From assembly GCA_026545765.1 (NCBI GenBank), contig CM048844.1, forward strand, positions 70,599,035 to 70,663,034: a stretch of DNA of 64,000 nucleotides, written 5' to 3'. This document shows, piece after piece, positions 1 through 11,269 of the stretch. The notes under the pieces were generated by a model. It saw only the letters and a list, made by a program, of their open reading frames with translations. It was not told the DNA's origin and searched no databases. Origin of the DNA: Plantago major. Lineage: Eukaryota > Streptophyta > Magnoliopsida > Lamiales > Plantaginaceae. The position numbers and the translations under genes were made by a program. Position 1 is the first letter of the stretch. Each line of letters opens with the position of its first letter.

Positions 1-847
1 TTATATATTTTTTTTCTGTCTCAATTTTTTGGTAGTGTCTGGTTTACCGAAAGTCCGCACTTTTGTGCGTGCTGGTTTGGTGTACACGCCATCAACCCTA
101 ACGGACATATAGCTTCTAAGAGCCACGCTGGTATATAGGTAGTATCTGAAACGTACCCAACACGACTAACGGTGGCAACTAGTACCATAGATCCACTCCT
201 CGACTTATTTTATTTTTTTGAGAGGACGAAAAATCTGAACACAGTCTTTATCAATACAAGTAATGCACATAAACCTCCTCCCCAAACCTGTTCCTGGAAC
301 GGGTTTGGCATAAGCAAATAAGAATGTAAAGCATGCCGTTCGTCATACTTAACTTACACAAAGTACACATGAGAATGATGAGGCGCAAACAAGGGAGTTT
401 GCACTTCCTGAATTAAATCACACAGGCGCCGGTACAATAATTTTTCATCGGCTAAGCTTTACTCACGGGATTTTTGGACTACAGAATTAGAACAAACTTG
501 CTATTTACAGTAGAAACGGAGTTAGCAAACCTAAACATGCAAACTGATAAAAGTCAAGGATCAGTCAAATCAAAAGCATTTAACAGGTTTAGTACATGCA
601 ATAGACGCTCGACTTGGGAGACAGACTCAGACTCAACAGACTGACTCGAATAAGAAATACAAAATGAAACACATCCGAAAACATGCAAGCAAGAAGCCTA
701 AAGCAGATCAAAACTCAAAACACCCCTCCCCAAACCTGAACTAGTGCTTGCCCTCGAGCAAACGAGTAAAAAGAGAAAAGTAGAGAGTTGATAGGAGAGG
801 GCTTCCCTGATTGAAGGTTTCCAATATGTGTAGAAGACTAGTGGTGT
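1..847 (-). other. 3' non-coding region of the left (partial) copy of element A
   Basis: No coding sequence seen. It matches 4921-5740 of the right copy and, around the words 'gtagtgtctggtttaccg' and 'ccatcaaccct', also 11790-11930 of element B. In a minus-strand element this lies between the protease gene and the 3' LTR. Confidence 0.75.
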
Positions 848-1930
848 TCATTTGCGATAGTGGGTACTAGACTTCCCAATGCTCGAATTCCTCTGCCCTT
901 GCACATGCGAATAGATATAAAGGGGTCCAACATACCCCGCAGAATAATCCTTGCAGATAAAATCTTTTGGAAAATAATCCAATGCCTTAACCATGCCGAC
1001 CTTACCATTCAGCTCGTATGTTGCTGTGCATATAAATATGCTAATATCCATTCTAGAGGCGAATAAGAATGGCCAACCAAGGAGGATTGTATCTGGTCCT
1101 GTCTTCTGATCTTCCCGGACATACTTCAGAAAAACAAAATTGGTGATAACAGTTTCACCATTCAGTTTAACCGCGACACCCTTTCCAATCCAATTGGTGT
1201 TCTATGTGACCCATCCGCCATTAGGAGTCGAGCTTTCATCTCTTCCAAGCCTGTAATGAAACATCCCTTAAACAGACTGTACGGGATCGTATTACATGTA
1301 GCTCCTGTATCTAAAGTCACAATGAGTTTTGAATTTCCCATCCCAACTACGATGTTAAAGCTCTTCTTAATGAGAGGATGCTCCTTCACATTTTCTGCTA
1401 ACTCTTCTTCCTTGGTAGGAACTTCAACTGCTCCAATTTCCAGAATGCTCACTATAGCTGCGGAATCTTCCTCTTTTGCAGAACCCAATTCTTCCACGGA
1501 AACGGATGGATCTTCCTCTTGTTCCGGGATCAACTCCTCAACAGAATTACCGGGATTTATCACCTCTTCTACTGTTGCTTCACTAGCAATCGGAATCAAT
1601 GATGCACACCCACAAGCTGCGCAAATCTGTTTTGAAACCTCAACATGGGTCTCATTTTCCGAAACAGTCACCTCAACCGGTGTTTCTATGATCACCTTAA
1701 TAGCCATTGCCCTCTCGGGAGTACCAGGGAATTTTTCCTTTTCTTTTCTTGGTTCTTCTCTAGTAGCTTCTGGAGAACTCTTTGGATCTTTTCACTGTCC
1801 TTTTCCAGTATCCCAATACGGGCATCGGTAGACTAACGATGCGCCTTAGTTTCGCACATAAACTCCCTTGACTCATTCATGAAGCTCTAGAATTCGTCTG
1901 CCAATCATGATCCACCTGCTGGTTGCACCA
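848..1930 (-). pseudogene. Gag C-terminal region and retroviral-type aspartic protease, broken (element A, left copy)
   Basis: Read on the minus strand, the first part is a hydrophilic, glutamate-rich gag tail and the second a retropepsin-like domain. The catalytic motif is visible as TLDTGATCNT (residues about 130-139 of the open stretch 1162-1707), followed by the MADGSH segment typical of plant gypsy proteases. A one-base deletion near 1183, compared with the right copy, shifts the frame, and the rest of the protease continues in another frame as the open stretch 848-1051. A stop near 1833 (reverse of 'cta' where the right copy has 'ctg') separates it from the upstream gag part. The role would have been to cleave the element's polyprotein in virus-like particles. 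Decayed and not functional. Confidence 0.8.
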
Positions 1931-2079
1931 AACCTGCGCCGGGTCTCTGCTCTTCATCGGTAGTAGCGTTTGCTTCTCCCCTTTGACCCCTGTCATTTCT
2001 CCTGGGGTTACGGTGTTGGTTGTTTTATGCCTACTTAGCAAACTTATCCTTGAGGGCAGCAACAGTTAATTCCATCATA

Positions 2080-2721
2080 TTACCCCCCGCAGGACGCATT
2101 AATCATATACTGCTGGTTCTCATTCAACCCATCACAAAAATACTGATTCAGATCAGCCTGGGGGTACATGCTGTGTGGACATTGAGCTAGCAGGCTCTTG
2201 AGCCCGTCCCATGCTTCATACAGAGACTCATCATGCAGCTGGCTAAAGGTACTGATTTTCTGCCTGATAGAAGAAGTCTTAGATAGAGGGTAATACTTCT
2301 GCATAAATGCATTGTAGACTTCAGCCCAGGTGGTTAAGGTTCCTTCATCCAAGCCATTCATCCACTATCGTGCCTTGTCAGCTAAACATATAGGAGAAAC
2401 CCTCATCTTCAGATCATTGTCGGTGACTTTCTCACCTTTAGGCAGCCACACAATAAAGTGCTCCAACTGCATAAGAAATCCCATCACTTCCTCATTCTTC
2501 TGCTTATAGAATTTCAGAAGTAGGGCCATAAGATGCCCCTTAATCTCCAAGTTACGCACATTGGCATTAGTGACAATACTAGCACGATAAACTTTTACGG
2601 GCGGTGCGAAGAGTGCAGCCATAGAAGGCTGCTCCAACTCGGTCATCTCTTGAACTTTGTCTTGAGCGGACACAACACCAGAACTACGCAAACGTAAGTA
2701 CCTGTTAGTTAAAACAAGCAC
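2080..2721 (-). pseudogene. Retrotransposon gag core domain, one nonsense codon (element A, left copy)
   Basis: Two open stretches, 2365-2721 and 2080-2361, are in the same frame and separated by a single TAG at 2362-2364, where the right copy has a tryptophan-adjacent sense codon. The protein has the plant gypsy gag core pattern (Retrotrans_gag family): a WLPKGEKVTDNDLKMRV helix, then ADKAR.WMNGLDEG, TWAEVYNAFMQKYYP and SLYEAWDGLKSLLAQCPHS. Gag packages the RNA. This left copy is more complete than the right one, which has lost the part between KISTF and MYPQ. It starts about 130 bp inside the primer site, as expected for a first gene. Confidence 0.8.
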
Positions 2722-2845
2722 TCAAGACGAGAAACACAGAGGTAACAAGGGAAAAAAAAAGACTAACGAAAACAAAAACAAAAACTAGGAAAAGAGAAAA
2801 CAAAAATACTGTAACTAAAATTCGTAAACATAACAAAGGAGTTAA

Positions 2846-2864
2846 GTCCCCGACAGCGGCGCCA
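2846..2864 (-). promoter_or_regulatory. Primer binding site, left copy of element A
   Basis: On the minus strand the sequence is TGGCGCCGCTGTCGGGGAC, the primer site used by the Athila/Tat group, 6 bases inside the LTR end at 2871. Confidence 0.85.
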
Positions 2865-2870
2865 AAGACT

Positions 2871-4392
2871 TGATGTGTCAATATCAAAGTTTTAATATTT
2901 GTTTACTTAGCCAAATGCTAACTCTCGACACTACAAAAACCTGTAGTGTAGTGAAGTTAACCCCGAGGTCGGTCTCTAGGAACTTAACTAGGCTGAGCTT
3001 CAGTTTACGAATAAAAGTAACAATATGAAAATCATGAAAGGTTTGTTTGCTTCGACAGTGAGATGATAAACTAAAGTAAACAACTACTTGCAACTATAGA
3101 AACCGATTTGACACTAACGCGATTGAAATATGAATGGGGGAAATTATGGAGTGGTAACGTCAACAAGCTAGCTAGCAGGATACTTGTGATTCATGGGATT
3201 GACTATGCAAGTTGTCACAGTCTTGAGTTCAAAAATGAATAGCACTAGTGAAGGCGTCAGTTTCAATAGGCTACAATCAATTCGACTAACCTACTATCAC
3301 TATTTGCAACTAACTGTTACATCAAGCAAGACGAAAGGCATTTTGGTTTGCAACGCTTAAATGCCTAATCTAACAGTGATTTTGTCTAGAATATCATCAA
3401 ACGTGATAGCAGGAATAGTAATTAATCTAAAAGGCACAAGTAGTCGAATCCCGATGCACTTCGAATCACATCAACCCTAGCTAGTATGATTTGAATCCGT
3501 CACCACCCCATAATAGGGGTGTTTAGCTACTCATGACAAGCGAAAGCATAATCATACTAGCAATAAACATAATCTCAAGCACAAAACAAAGATTCGAGAG
3601 GATTGATACAATTTTACCCTTCGTTGTCACAAACCCTAGGTAGAAATTGAAGAACAAAAATGAATCGATGCAAAAGCCGTGTAGATAATCTCCCAATCAA
3701 CGTCAATCGTCGGATTACAAGAGAAAACGGTTCAATTACCTCAAATCGGGTAATTGCCTTTGAAAGTAAGTCTAGCTCTAGAGCAAAGTGTGTGTTCTTG
3801 ATAATAGAATGAATATCAAAAGTAATAGTCGATGTTCCTTAATTAATAGGAAGAAAGAAAAACGAAGTCTGATGAATTAGGAGAGAATCCGAGTCGCAGA
3901 ATCCGCTCCGCGCTGGAGTTGGCGGACGCCAACTCCAGAAACGGAGTATGCCATGGCCAAATCTTGGCGGCCACCAAGATTCAGTCCATGGCGTCCGCCA
4001 TCTCTTCTTGGCGCCCGCCAGAGCTTTCTACCCAGGTTTGCAGGCGCCGTCTTCAACTTGGCGTTTGCCACTCCTTTTGGCGAATTACGAGTTTGCCCTT
4101 TTTGTCCTTTTTCCTCTATTTTGCTCCTTTTAACTTCGTTTCTTGGTATTTTGGCTTCTCCGCTCCACTTCTAGCAACAATACGAGGCATTGGTACTTCC
4201 ATATCCTCCAGATGCGTGTAAAATACACCCTTTTTGCCTTCAATTATCTCGGTTTAGCCAAATACCCGCAAAATACACAGAGAACAAAACAAGTAAAAAG
4301 ACTGTAAGATAACTACTAAAACTATACTTAAGGACAACAAAAAGACGATAAAAAAAAGAGGCCAGATGAGACGATGTAAAACCAACTCATCA
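2871..4392 (-). repeat. LTR shared by both copies of element A (1522 bp)
   Basis: It begins TGATGAGTTGG and ends TTGACACATCA on the minus strand. It is the 3' LTR of the right copy, because a polypurine tract abuts it at 4393-4405. It is also the 5' LTR of the left copy, because a primer site abuts it at 2846-2864. It keeps about 90 bp (around 3525-3610) that the LTR at 7681-9087 has lost. It holds a GC-rich island at about 3895-4080. Short open frames here are chance products of that island. Confidence 0.9.
3913..3938. repeat. Perfect 12-bp-stem palindrome in the LTR GC island
   Basis: CTGGAGTTGGCG is followed after two bases by its exact inverse. Further GGCG/CGCC inverted words follow up to about 4080. 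The other LTR has the same palindrome at 8639-8664 with one mismatch. Confidence 0.85.
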
Positions 4393-5740
4393 AACTCCCC
4401 AAACCGAACTCTTGCTTGTCCTCAAGCAACAGGCTCTCTAAAAAACTTAGAAAAAGGAAAAAACACATAGACACAATATAAAGTCTAGCTCACAAGCTAC
4501 CGAGTCTACAATTGCACATAATAAGCCCAAGAAATGCAGAAGCTTTGACATCACACTGAGATTCACAGAATAACATGCACAAGTTCAAAAAGTTCGTTTC
4601 CAAAGTAAATAGAACTTAAGTCTAACAGTCCCTCACAAGTGGATCCTATGCATCTATTCTCTCACACTCCTAGAAGTGTCCAATTGGGGTAATCACTCAA
4701 GAATATAAAGAGACAAGGAAGGTGACTTGCGTCACAAATATGCCTCAAATACCTCATGCAATGTACTCAATCAATTAAGTCGGAAGGGACTTTTTCATAG
4801 CTCTGTAACAATCCGCAGTAGACTCATAAAAAGGCAGTCATTCTCTCTTTCTTCAATATTTTTTTTCATTTTTTTTTTTTGCATACTCTTTTTTGCAGTC
4901 TTATATAGAAAACCCATATGCTTATATATTTTTTCTGTCTCAATTTTTTGGTAGTGTCTGGTTTACCAAAATTCCGCTCTTTTGTGCATGCTGGTTTGGT
5001 GTACACGCCATCAACCCTCACGGACATATAGATTTTAAGGGCCACGCCGGGAACACGACTAATGGTGGCAACTAGTACCATAGATCCACTCCGAGACTTA
5101 TTTTATTTTTTTTGAGAGAACGAAAATTCTGAACACAGTCTTTATCCATACAAGTAACGCACGTAAACCTCCTCCCGAAACCTGTTCTTGGAACGAGTTT
5201 GGCATAAGCAATTAAGAATGTAAAGCATGTTGTTCGTCATACTTAACTTACACAGAGTACACATGAGATTGATGAGGCGCAAACAAGGGAGTTTGCACTT
5301 CCTGAATTCAATAACAGAGGCGCCGGTACAATATTTTTTCATCGGCTAAGGTTTATCACAGGCTTTTTGGACTACAGAATTAGAACAGACTTTCTATTTA
5401 CAGCAGAAACGAACTTAGCAAACTTAAACATGCAAACTGCTAAAAGTCAAGGATCAGTCAAAGCAAAAGCATTAAACAGGTTTAGTACATGCAATAGACG
5501 CTTGACTTGGGAGACAGACTTAGACTCAACAGACAGACTCGAATAAGAAATACAAAAAGAAACACATCCGAAAACATGTAAGCAAGATGCCTAAAGCAGA
5601 TCAAAACTCAAAACAGCCCTCCCCAAACCTGGACTCGTGCTCGCCCTCAAGCAAATAAGTGAAAAGAGAAAAGTAGAGAGTTGATAGGAGAGGGCTTCCG
5701 TAATTGAAGGTTTCCAAGATGTGTAGAAGACTGGTGGTGT
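4393..5740 (-). other. 3' non-coding region and polypurine tract of element A (right copy)
   Basis: Directly outside the LTR the minus strand reads GGTTTGGGGAGTT, a polypurine tract for plus-strand DNA synthesis (4393-4405). The remaining 1.3 kb has no coding region that I can recognise. It aligns with the left end of the window and in part with the 3' region of element B. Short open frames here (4727-5342) show no domain. Confidence 0.75.
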
Positions 5741-6823
5741 TCATTTGCAATGGTGGGTACTAGACTTCCCCATGCTCGAATTCTGCCGCCCTTGCACCTG
5801 CGAATAGATATAAAGGGGTCCAACATACCCCGCAGAATAATACTTGCTGATAAAATCCTTAGGCAAATAATCCAATGCCTTCACCATACCGACCTTACCA
5901 TTCACCTCGAATGTTGCTGTGCATCTAAATACGCTAATATCCATTCTAGAGGCGAATAAAAATGGCCAGCCAAGGAGTATTGTATCGGGTCCTGTCTTCT
6001 GATCTTCACGGACATCCTTCAGAACAACAAAATTGGTGATAACAGTTTCACCATTCAGTTTAACCGCGACACCCTTTGCCAATCCAACTGGTCTTCTATG
6101 TGACCCATCCGCCATTACGAGTCGAGCTTTCATCACTTCCACGCATGTAAAGCCACATCCCTTAAACTGACTGTATGGGATCGTTTTACATGTAGCTCCT
6201 GTATCTAAAGTTGCAATGAATTTTGAATTTCCCATCCCAACTACGATGTTAAACCTCTTCTTACTGAGAGGATGCTCCTTCACATTTTATGCTAACTCTT
6301 CTTCCTTGGCAGGAACTTCAACTGCTCCAATTTCCAGAATGCTCACTATAGCTGCAAAATCTTCCTCTTTTGCAGAACACAATTCTTCAGCGGAAATGGC
6401 TGGATCTTCCTCTTGTTCCGGGATCAACTCCTTAACAGAAATATAGGGAGTTATCACCTCTTCTACTTCAGCTTCACTAGCAATCGGAATAAACGATGCA
6501 CACCCACAAGCTGTGCAAATCTGTTTTGAAACCTTAACACGGGTCTCATTTTCCGAAACAGTCACCTCAACCGGTGTTTCTGTGATTGCCTTAATAGCCA
6601 TTGCCCTCTCGGGATTACCAGGGAATTTTTCCTTTTCTCTCTCTTGGTTCTTCTCTAGTAGCTGCTGGAGAACTCTTTGGATCTTTTCACTATCCTTTTC
6701 CAGTTTCCCAATACGGGCATCGGTAGACTGACGATGCGCCTTAGTTTTGCGCATAAACTCCATTGACTCATTCATGAAGCTCCAGAATTCGTCAGCCCAT
6801 CCTGATCCACCTGCTGGTTGCAC
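5741..6823 (-). pseudogene. Gag C-terminal region plus aspartic protease, one stop codon (element A, right copy)
   Basis: One reading frame of about 360 codons, interrupted by a single TAA at 6284-6286 where the left copy has GAA. The N-terminal part (6823 down to about 6600) is a charged, coiled-coil-like gag segment (STDARIGKLEKDSEKIQRVL). A glutamate-rich linker follows, then the retropepsin domain with the catalytic ATLDTGATCKT and, further on, ILLGWPFLFASRMDIS, equivalent to the conserved ILGRPFL strand of plant gypsy proteases. No RT follows. The frame simply ends, so the element is structurally non-autonomous rather than freshly truncated. Confidence 0.8.
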
Positions 6824-7104
6824 CTAACCTGCGTCGGGTCTCTGCTCTTCATCAAAAGCAGCGTTTGCTTCTCCCCTTTGACCCCTGGCATTTCTCCTAG
6901 GTTACGTTTTGGTTGTTTTGTGCCAACTTTGCAAACTTATCATTGAGGGCAGCAGCATTTAATTCCATCATATTACCCCCGTAGGACGCATCTATCATAT
7001 ACTGCTGGTTCTCATTCAACCCATCATAGAAATACTAATTCAGATCAGCCTGGGGGTACCTGTGGTGAGGATAATAGAAGAAGTCTTAGACAGAGGGTAA
7101 TAAT

Positions 7105-7452
7105 TCACATAAATGCATTGTAGACTTCAGCCCAGGTGGTTAAGATTCCTTCATCCAAGCCATTCATCCACGGTCGTGCCTTGTCAGCTAAACATATAGG
7201 AAAAACCCTCGTCTTTAGATCATTGTCGGTGACACTCTCACCTTTAGGCAGCCACCCAATAAAGTGCACCAGCTCCATAAGAAATTCCATCACTTCCTCA
7301 TTCTTCTACCCATAGAATTTCGGAAGTAGGGCCATAAGATGCCCCTTAATCTTCAAGTTACGCACATTGGCAGGAGTGACAATACTAGGACGGTAAACGT
7401 TTAGGGGCGGTGCGAAGAGTGCAGCCATAGAAGGCTGCTCCAACTCAGTCAT
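7105..7452 (-). pseudogene. Gag core domain, broken (element A, right copy)
   Basis: The frame starts at the ATG at 7450-7452 (MTELEQPSMAALFAPP) and shows the gag core words ADKARPWMNGLDEG and TWAEVYNAFM. A TAG near 7306 interrupts it, and about 90 bp of the core after NAFM has been lost compared with 2080-2361, replaced by scrambled sequence at 7040-7105. It lies just downstream of the primer site. Not translatable as a whole. Confidence 0.75.
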
Positions 7453-7655
7453 CTCTTCGAACCTGTGCTACGAAGACAGTCACAACACCAGAACTACGCA
7501 AACGTAAGTACCCGTTAGTTAAAACAAGAACTCAAGACGAGAAACACAGAGGTAACAAGGGGAAAAAAAAGACTAACGAAAACAAAAACAAAAACTAGAA
7601 AAAGAAAAAACAAAAATACTGTAACTAAAATTCGTAAACATAACAAAGGATTTAA

Positions 7656-7674
7656 GTTCCGGGCAGCGGCGCCA
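7656..7674 (-). promoter_or_regulatory. Primer binding site, right copy of element A
   Basis: TGGCGCCGCTGCCCGGAAC on the minus strand, 6 bases from the LTR at 7681; same type as 2846-2864 and 16971-16988. Confidence 0.85.
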
Positions 7675-7680
7675 AAAACT

Positions 7681-9087
7681 TGATGTGTCAATATCAAAGT
7701 TTTAATATTTGTTTACTTAGCCAAGAGCTAACTCTCGACACTACGAAAACCTGTAGTGTAATGAAGTTAACCCCGAGGTCGGTCTCTAGGGACTTAACTA
7801 GGCTGAGCTTCAGTTTACGAATAAAAGTAACAATATGAAAAGCATGAAAGGTTTGTTTGCTTCGACAGCGAGATGATAAACTAAAGTAAACAACTACTTG
7901 CAACTACTAGAAACCAATTTGACACTAACGAGATTGAAATATGAATGGGGGAAATTATGGAGTGGTAACGTCAACAAGCTAGCTAGCAGGATACATGTGA
8001 TTCACGGGATTGACTAAGCAAGTTGTCACAGTCTTGAGTTCAAAAACGAATAGCACTAGTGAAGGCGTCAGTTTCACTAGGCTACAATCAATTCGACTAA
8101 CCTACTATCACTGTTTTCAACTAACTGTAAGATCAGGCAAGACGAAAGACATTTTGGTTTGCAAGGCTTAAATGCCTAATCTAACAGTGATTTTGTCTAG
8201 AAGATCATCAAACGTGATAGCAGGAATAGTAATTAATCTAAAAGGCACAAGTAGTCGAATCCCGATGCACTTCGAATCACATAAACCCTAGCAAGCATGC
8301 ATTGAATCCGTCACCACCCCATAATAAGGGTGTTTAGCTACCCTTCGTTGTCACAAACCCTAGGTAGAAATTGAAGAATGAAAACGAATCAATGCAAAAG
8401 CAGTGTAGATAATCTCCCAATCAACATCAATCGTCGGATTACAAGAGAAAATGGTTCAATTACCTCAAATCGGGTAATTTCCTTTGAAACTAGGTCTAGC
8501 TCTAGAGCAAAGTGTGTGTTCTTGACAATAGAATGAATATCAAAAGTAATAGTTGATGTTTCTTAACTAATAGGAAGAAAGAAAAATGAAGTCTGATGAA
8601 TTTGGAGAGAATCCGAGTCGCAGAATCAGCTCCGCGCGCTGGAGTTGGAGGACGCCAACTCCAGAAACAGCGTCCGCCATGGCCGAATCTTGGCGGGCGC
8701 CAAGATTCAGTCCATGGCGTCCGCCATCTCTTCTTGGCGCCCGCCAGAGTGTTCTACCCAGGTTTGGCAGGCGCCGTCTTCAACTTGGTGTTCGCCACTC
8801 CTTTTGGCGAATTACGATTTTGACCTATGTGTCCTTTTTGCTCGATTTTGCTCCTTTTAACTTCGTTTCTTGGTATTTTGGCTTCTCCACTCCACTTCTA
8901 GCAACCATACGAGGCATTGGGATTTCCATATCTTCCAGATGCATGTAAAATACACCATTTTTGCTGTCAATTAGCTCGGTTTAGCCATCAAGTAAAAAGT
9001 CTCTAAGAAAACTACTAAAACTATACTTAAGGATAACAAAAAGTCGGTAAAAAAGACCAGATGAGACGATGTAAAACCGACTCATCA
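7681..9087 (-). repeat. 5' LTR of element A (1407 bp)
   Basis: Matches the LTR at 2871-4392 from end to end apart from a deletion of about 90 bp and smaller losses near the TGATGAG end. At 9088 the sequence changes abruptly to repeat R, which fixes the insertion point. The 5 bp on that side are TTTAC; the matching left copy of the duplication would lie outside the window. Confidence 0.9.
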
Positions 9088-9350
9088 TTTACTTTAGTAA
9101 CTTCGAACTAGAATAGGTTTTGTTTATCTGTTCTAGGTCTAGTTTTTGTAATTTAGCCATTCGTTTGTGGTTGATTAAACCTAGTTTTGTAATTCTACTT
9201 TTATTGATAGTGGAACTTTCGCCTAAGGCACGGTCGGTATCTATTCATGATTCTATTTAAAAGACTAATTTTGATATGCAAGTATTCTGTGATGAAGAGG
9301 GAGAGAGAAAAAGGTAACGATGATGAATATGATAATAGGAGAATAAGCTG
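9088..9350 (+). repeat. Fragment of repeat R
   Basis: From 'tttactttagtaacttcg' to 'gataataggagaa' this matches the R units at 23500, 43592, 45622, 47890 and 51168. It is cut by element A on the left and joins the antisense gene of element C on the right near 9350. No gene. Confidence 0.85.
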
Positions 9351-9844
9351 GCTCGGACCCACATCATTGGTTCTAGAAGGATTGAGAGGAGGCTAATCAA
9401 CATTCGAAGGATTGACAGCATCGGCATCCGCAGCATTGGCATTCGAAGTGTTAGCTCGGGACGCTTCCACAGCTTCAAAGGACGCCTTAATGCTTTCAAA
9501 CATGTTAAAGTCCGTGTCACGGCCTTGGACCCGAGAGGGCATGAAGAACCACTTCTTCAAGAAGTGCGTGTGATCCTTAAAGGGCACAAGACAAACCCTC
9601 TCTAAAGCCTTCGGAACGAAGGAAGGAAGAAAGGGTCGCCATTTCTAATCAATGTTACCTTCATCCGTAACACATTCCGCGAACTCACATGCGGCCAACT
9701 GCTCGTCCGGAACAACATACACTGGAATGGGCACTCTTTTATCATTTACGGAAGGATTCAGTCCTACCTCCTTCCAGTTGTGTTTCTCAGGAACCAATAT
9801 CTTCTCCTCCAACTAGCTGATGGCAGACGTGAACCCTTCCAGAC
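9351..9844 (-). pseudogene. C-terminal part of the antisense Transposase_28 gene of element C, separated from its body by element B
   Basis: On the minus strand the frame continues from the exon ending at 18378 once element B and one TSD copy are ignored. It contains VPDEQLAACEFAE, FLPSFVPKALERVCLVPF and a tail rich in A, N and D. These align with VPDEELSRCEFAS and FLPSYVPELMSGICLRPF in the paralogue at 60433-61160. There are in-frame stops at 9813-9815 and 9645-9647, and the frame ends near 9391. The function of the family is unknown. Beyond 9351 the element is truncated against repeat R. Confidence 0.8.
9840..9844. repeat. Target-site duplication CAGAC (left) of element B
   Basis: CAGAC here and at 18378-18382 flank the TGATG...CATCA ends of element B exactly. 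This gives a perfect 5 bp duplication, the usual size for LTR retrotransposons. Confidence 0.93.
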
Positions 9845-11269
9845 TGATGTGCACAAATTAATACTTAGAAAACCAAGTAGTAAGCAGTTGTTGTAGACAG
9901 ACAAAGATAAACCATAGAGTCGTTCGCTAAGGAATTAATTAAGCTACGTAGCAGTGAGAGTAAACAGATACTTGCGAGTAACAATTTGATTGATGGTTTG
10001 GTTGTACTTCTAACTAGTTTAACTAAAGCAAAGATTACGACTAATAACGAGAGAAAGATGAATACAGTAGCAAGATATAATTATGCTAATTCGAACTAAG
10101 GATAACACTCATATTTGTCACACGGTCGTTGTACAGTAAATCAATCAATCTGATTTAACTAATTATTCTTAGAAAATATTATACTGGAGAAATCGTGAGT
10201 CGTCAATTCATGATCCTTAAACATGAACAATTTAGAGAATTTAATATGGACTTATCGAATTGAAGGTTTTTACAAAGATTTTATACGAGACTAACCTATA
10301 TGAGTGCTTTGATAAACCTTAGAATGAATATGTATAATCTTCACATACTATTGTATTCAAAGGTGTTTAGCTACTCATAATTGATAATTGCATGCAAAGA
10401 TTCATGGTAATAATCATACGAAACATAGATATGAAACTTGCATGCAATAACATACAATTCAATCCATAAATATAAAGAACGAATTGTAAAGAAGAATGCA
10501 ATAGAGAAATCAATACCAATAATCTTGATGAATAAAATCAATGAATAACCAAGCTCCAAAGATGTCTCAATGTGAATGTGTGTACCTTGAGCTTTTTTTC
10601 CAATGTAAATCTAGGGTAAAAGAAGTTATGAAAGAAAAGAATCAAAATTCTAATCTAATAAGGAAAATCAAACGTTGATTTTGCATCTCTAGCCGCGGCG
10701 GAAGGAATAGCTCGCCACGACGAGCCTTCTTAATCGCAATATATATCCAATTCGCAAAATCTCGCCGCGGCGGATTGAATCCTTCGCCGCGGCGAGCGTC
10801 TTCCTTCAAAACAGGGGAGCCAATCGTAAAATCTCGCCGCGGCGGCCCAATTACCCCGCCACGGGGAGCCTTCTTTATTACAATATATATAACCTTCGCA
10901 TAATCTCACCGCGGCGAGCTTCAATCTTCAAACAGAGGCTCAACTAGCAAAATCTCACCGCGGCGAGTCTTCTTTAATCTCAGACGATGATCACTCGCTA
11001 AATCTCGCAGCGGCGGACTAATTTCCTCGCCGCGACGAGCCTTCTCTCAATTCCCAGTTGCAAGCTTGTAAAATCTCGCCGCGGCGGACTGAATTCCTCG
11101 CCGCGGCGAGCCATGCTAAATAGCTTGTTCTCATTCGGCTCAAAAGACATAGATTCCTAAAAAATATAAACAAAACACCAAAGCGTAAAAACGAACTAAA
11201 AAGACTACAAAACTAAAGACAAAGACCGCTAAAAAGGACCAAATGAGACGTTAGAATATTGTCTCATCA
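9845..11269 (-). repeat. 3' LTR of element B (1425 bp)
   Basis: Begins TGATGAGACAATAT and ends TGCACATCA on the minus strand. Nearly identical to 16993-18377 apart from indels in the GC island. Short open frames such as 10371-10559 have no support. Confidence 0.92.
10690..11115. repeat. GC-rich palindrome array in the 3' LTR of element B
   Basis: The palindrome CTCGCCGCGGCGAG and close variants recur about every 30-80 bp, separated by AT-rich spacers with repeated words such as 'aaaatctcgccgcggcgg'. The background is otherwise strongly AT-rich. The 5' LTR has the same array at 17828-18213 with a different number of units. Confidence 0.85.

Larger units (their letters stand above)
1..9087 (-). 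mobile_element. Tandem array of a non-autonomous Ty3/gypsy (Athila/Tat-like) element, 'element A'
   Basis: Two copies of the same gag-protease internal region follow each other with a single LTR between them: internal (1-2870, cut by the window start), LTR (2871-4392), internal (4393-7680), LTR (7681-9087). The right-hand unit, 2871-9087, is a complete 6.2 kb element with two LTRs, a primer site and a polypurine tract. Corresponding points in the two copies lie about 4.7-4.9 kb apart. No reverse transcriptase, RNase H or integrase is present in either copy, so the element must be moved by enzymes from another one. The LTRs begin TGATGAG and end ACATCA on the minus strand. Such arrays usually arise by unequal recombination between LTRs. 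The left end and its target duplication lie outside the window. Confidence 0.85.

Noticed and set aside
3877-4221. Overlapping frames on both strands in the LTR of element A (also 8586-8948)
   Set aside because: The GC island lacks stop codons by composition; no domain, and the frames lie within an LTR.
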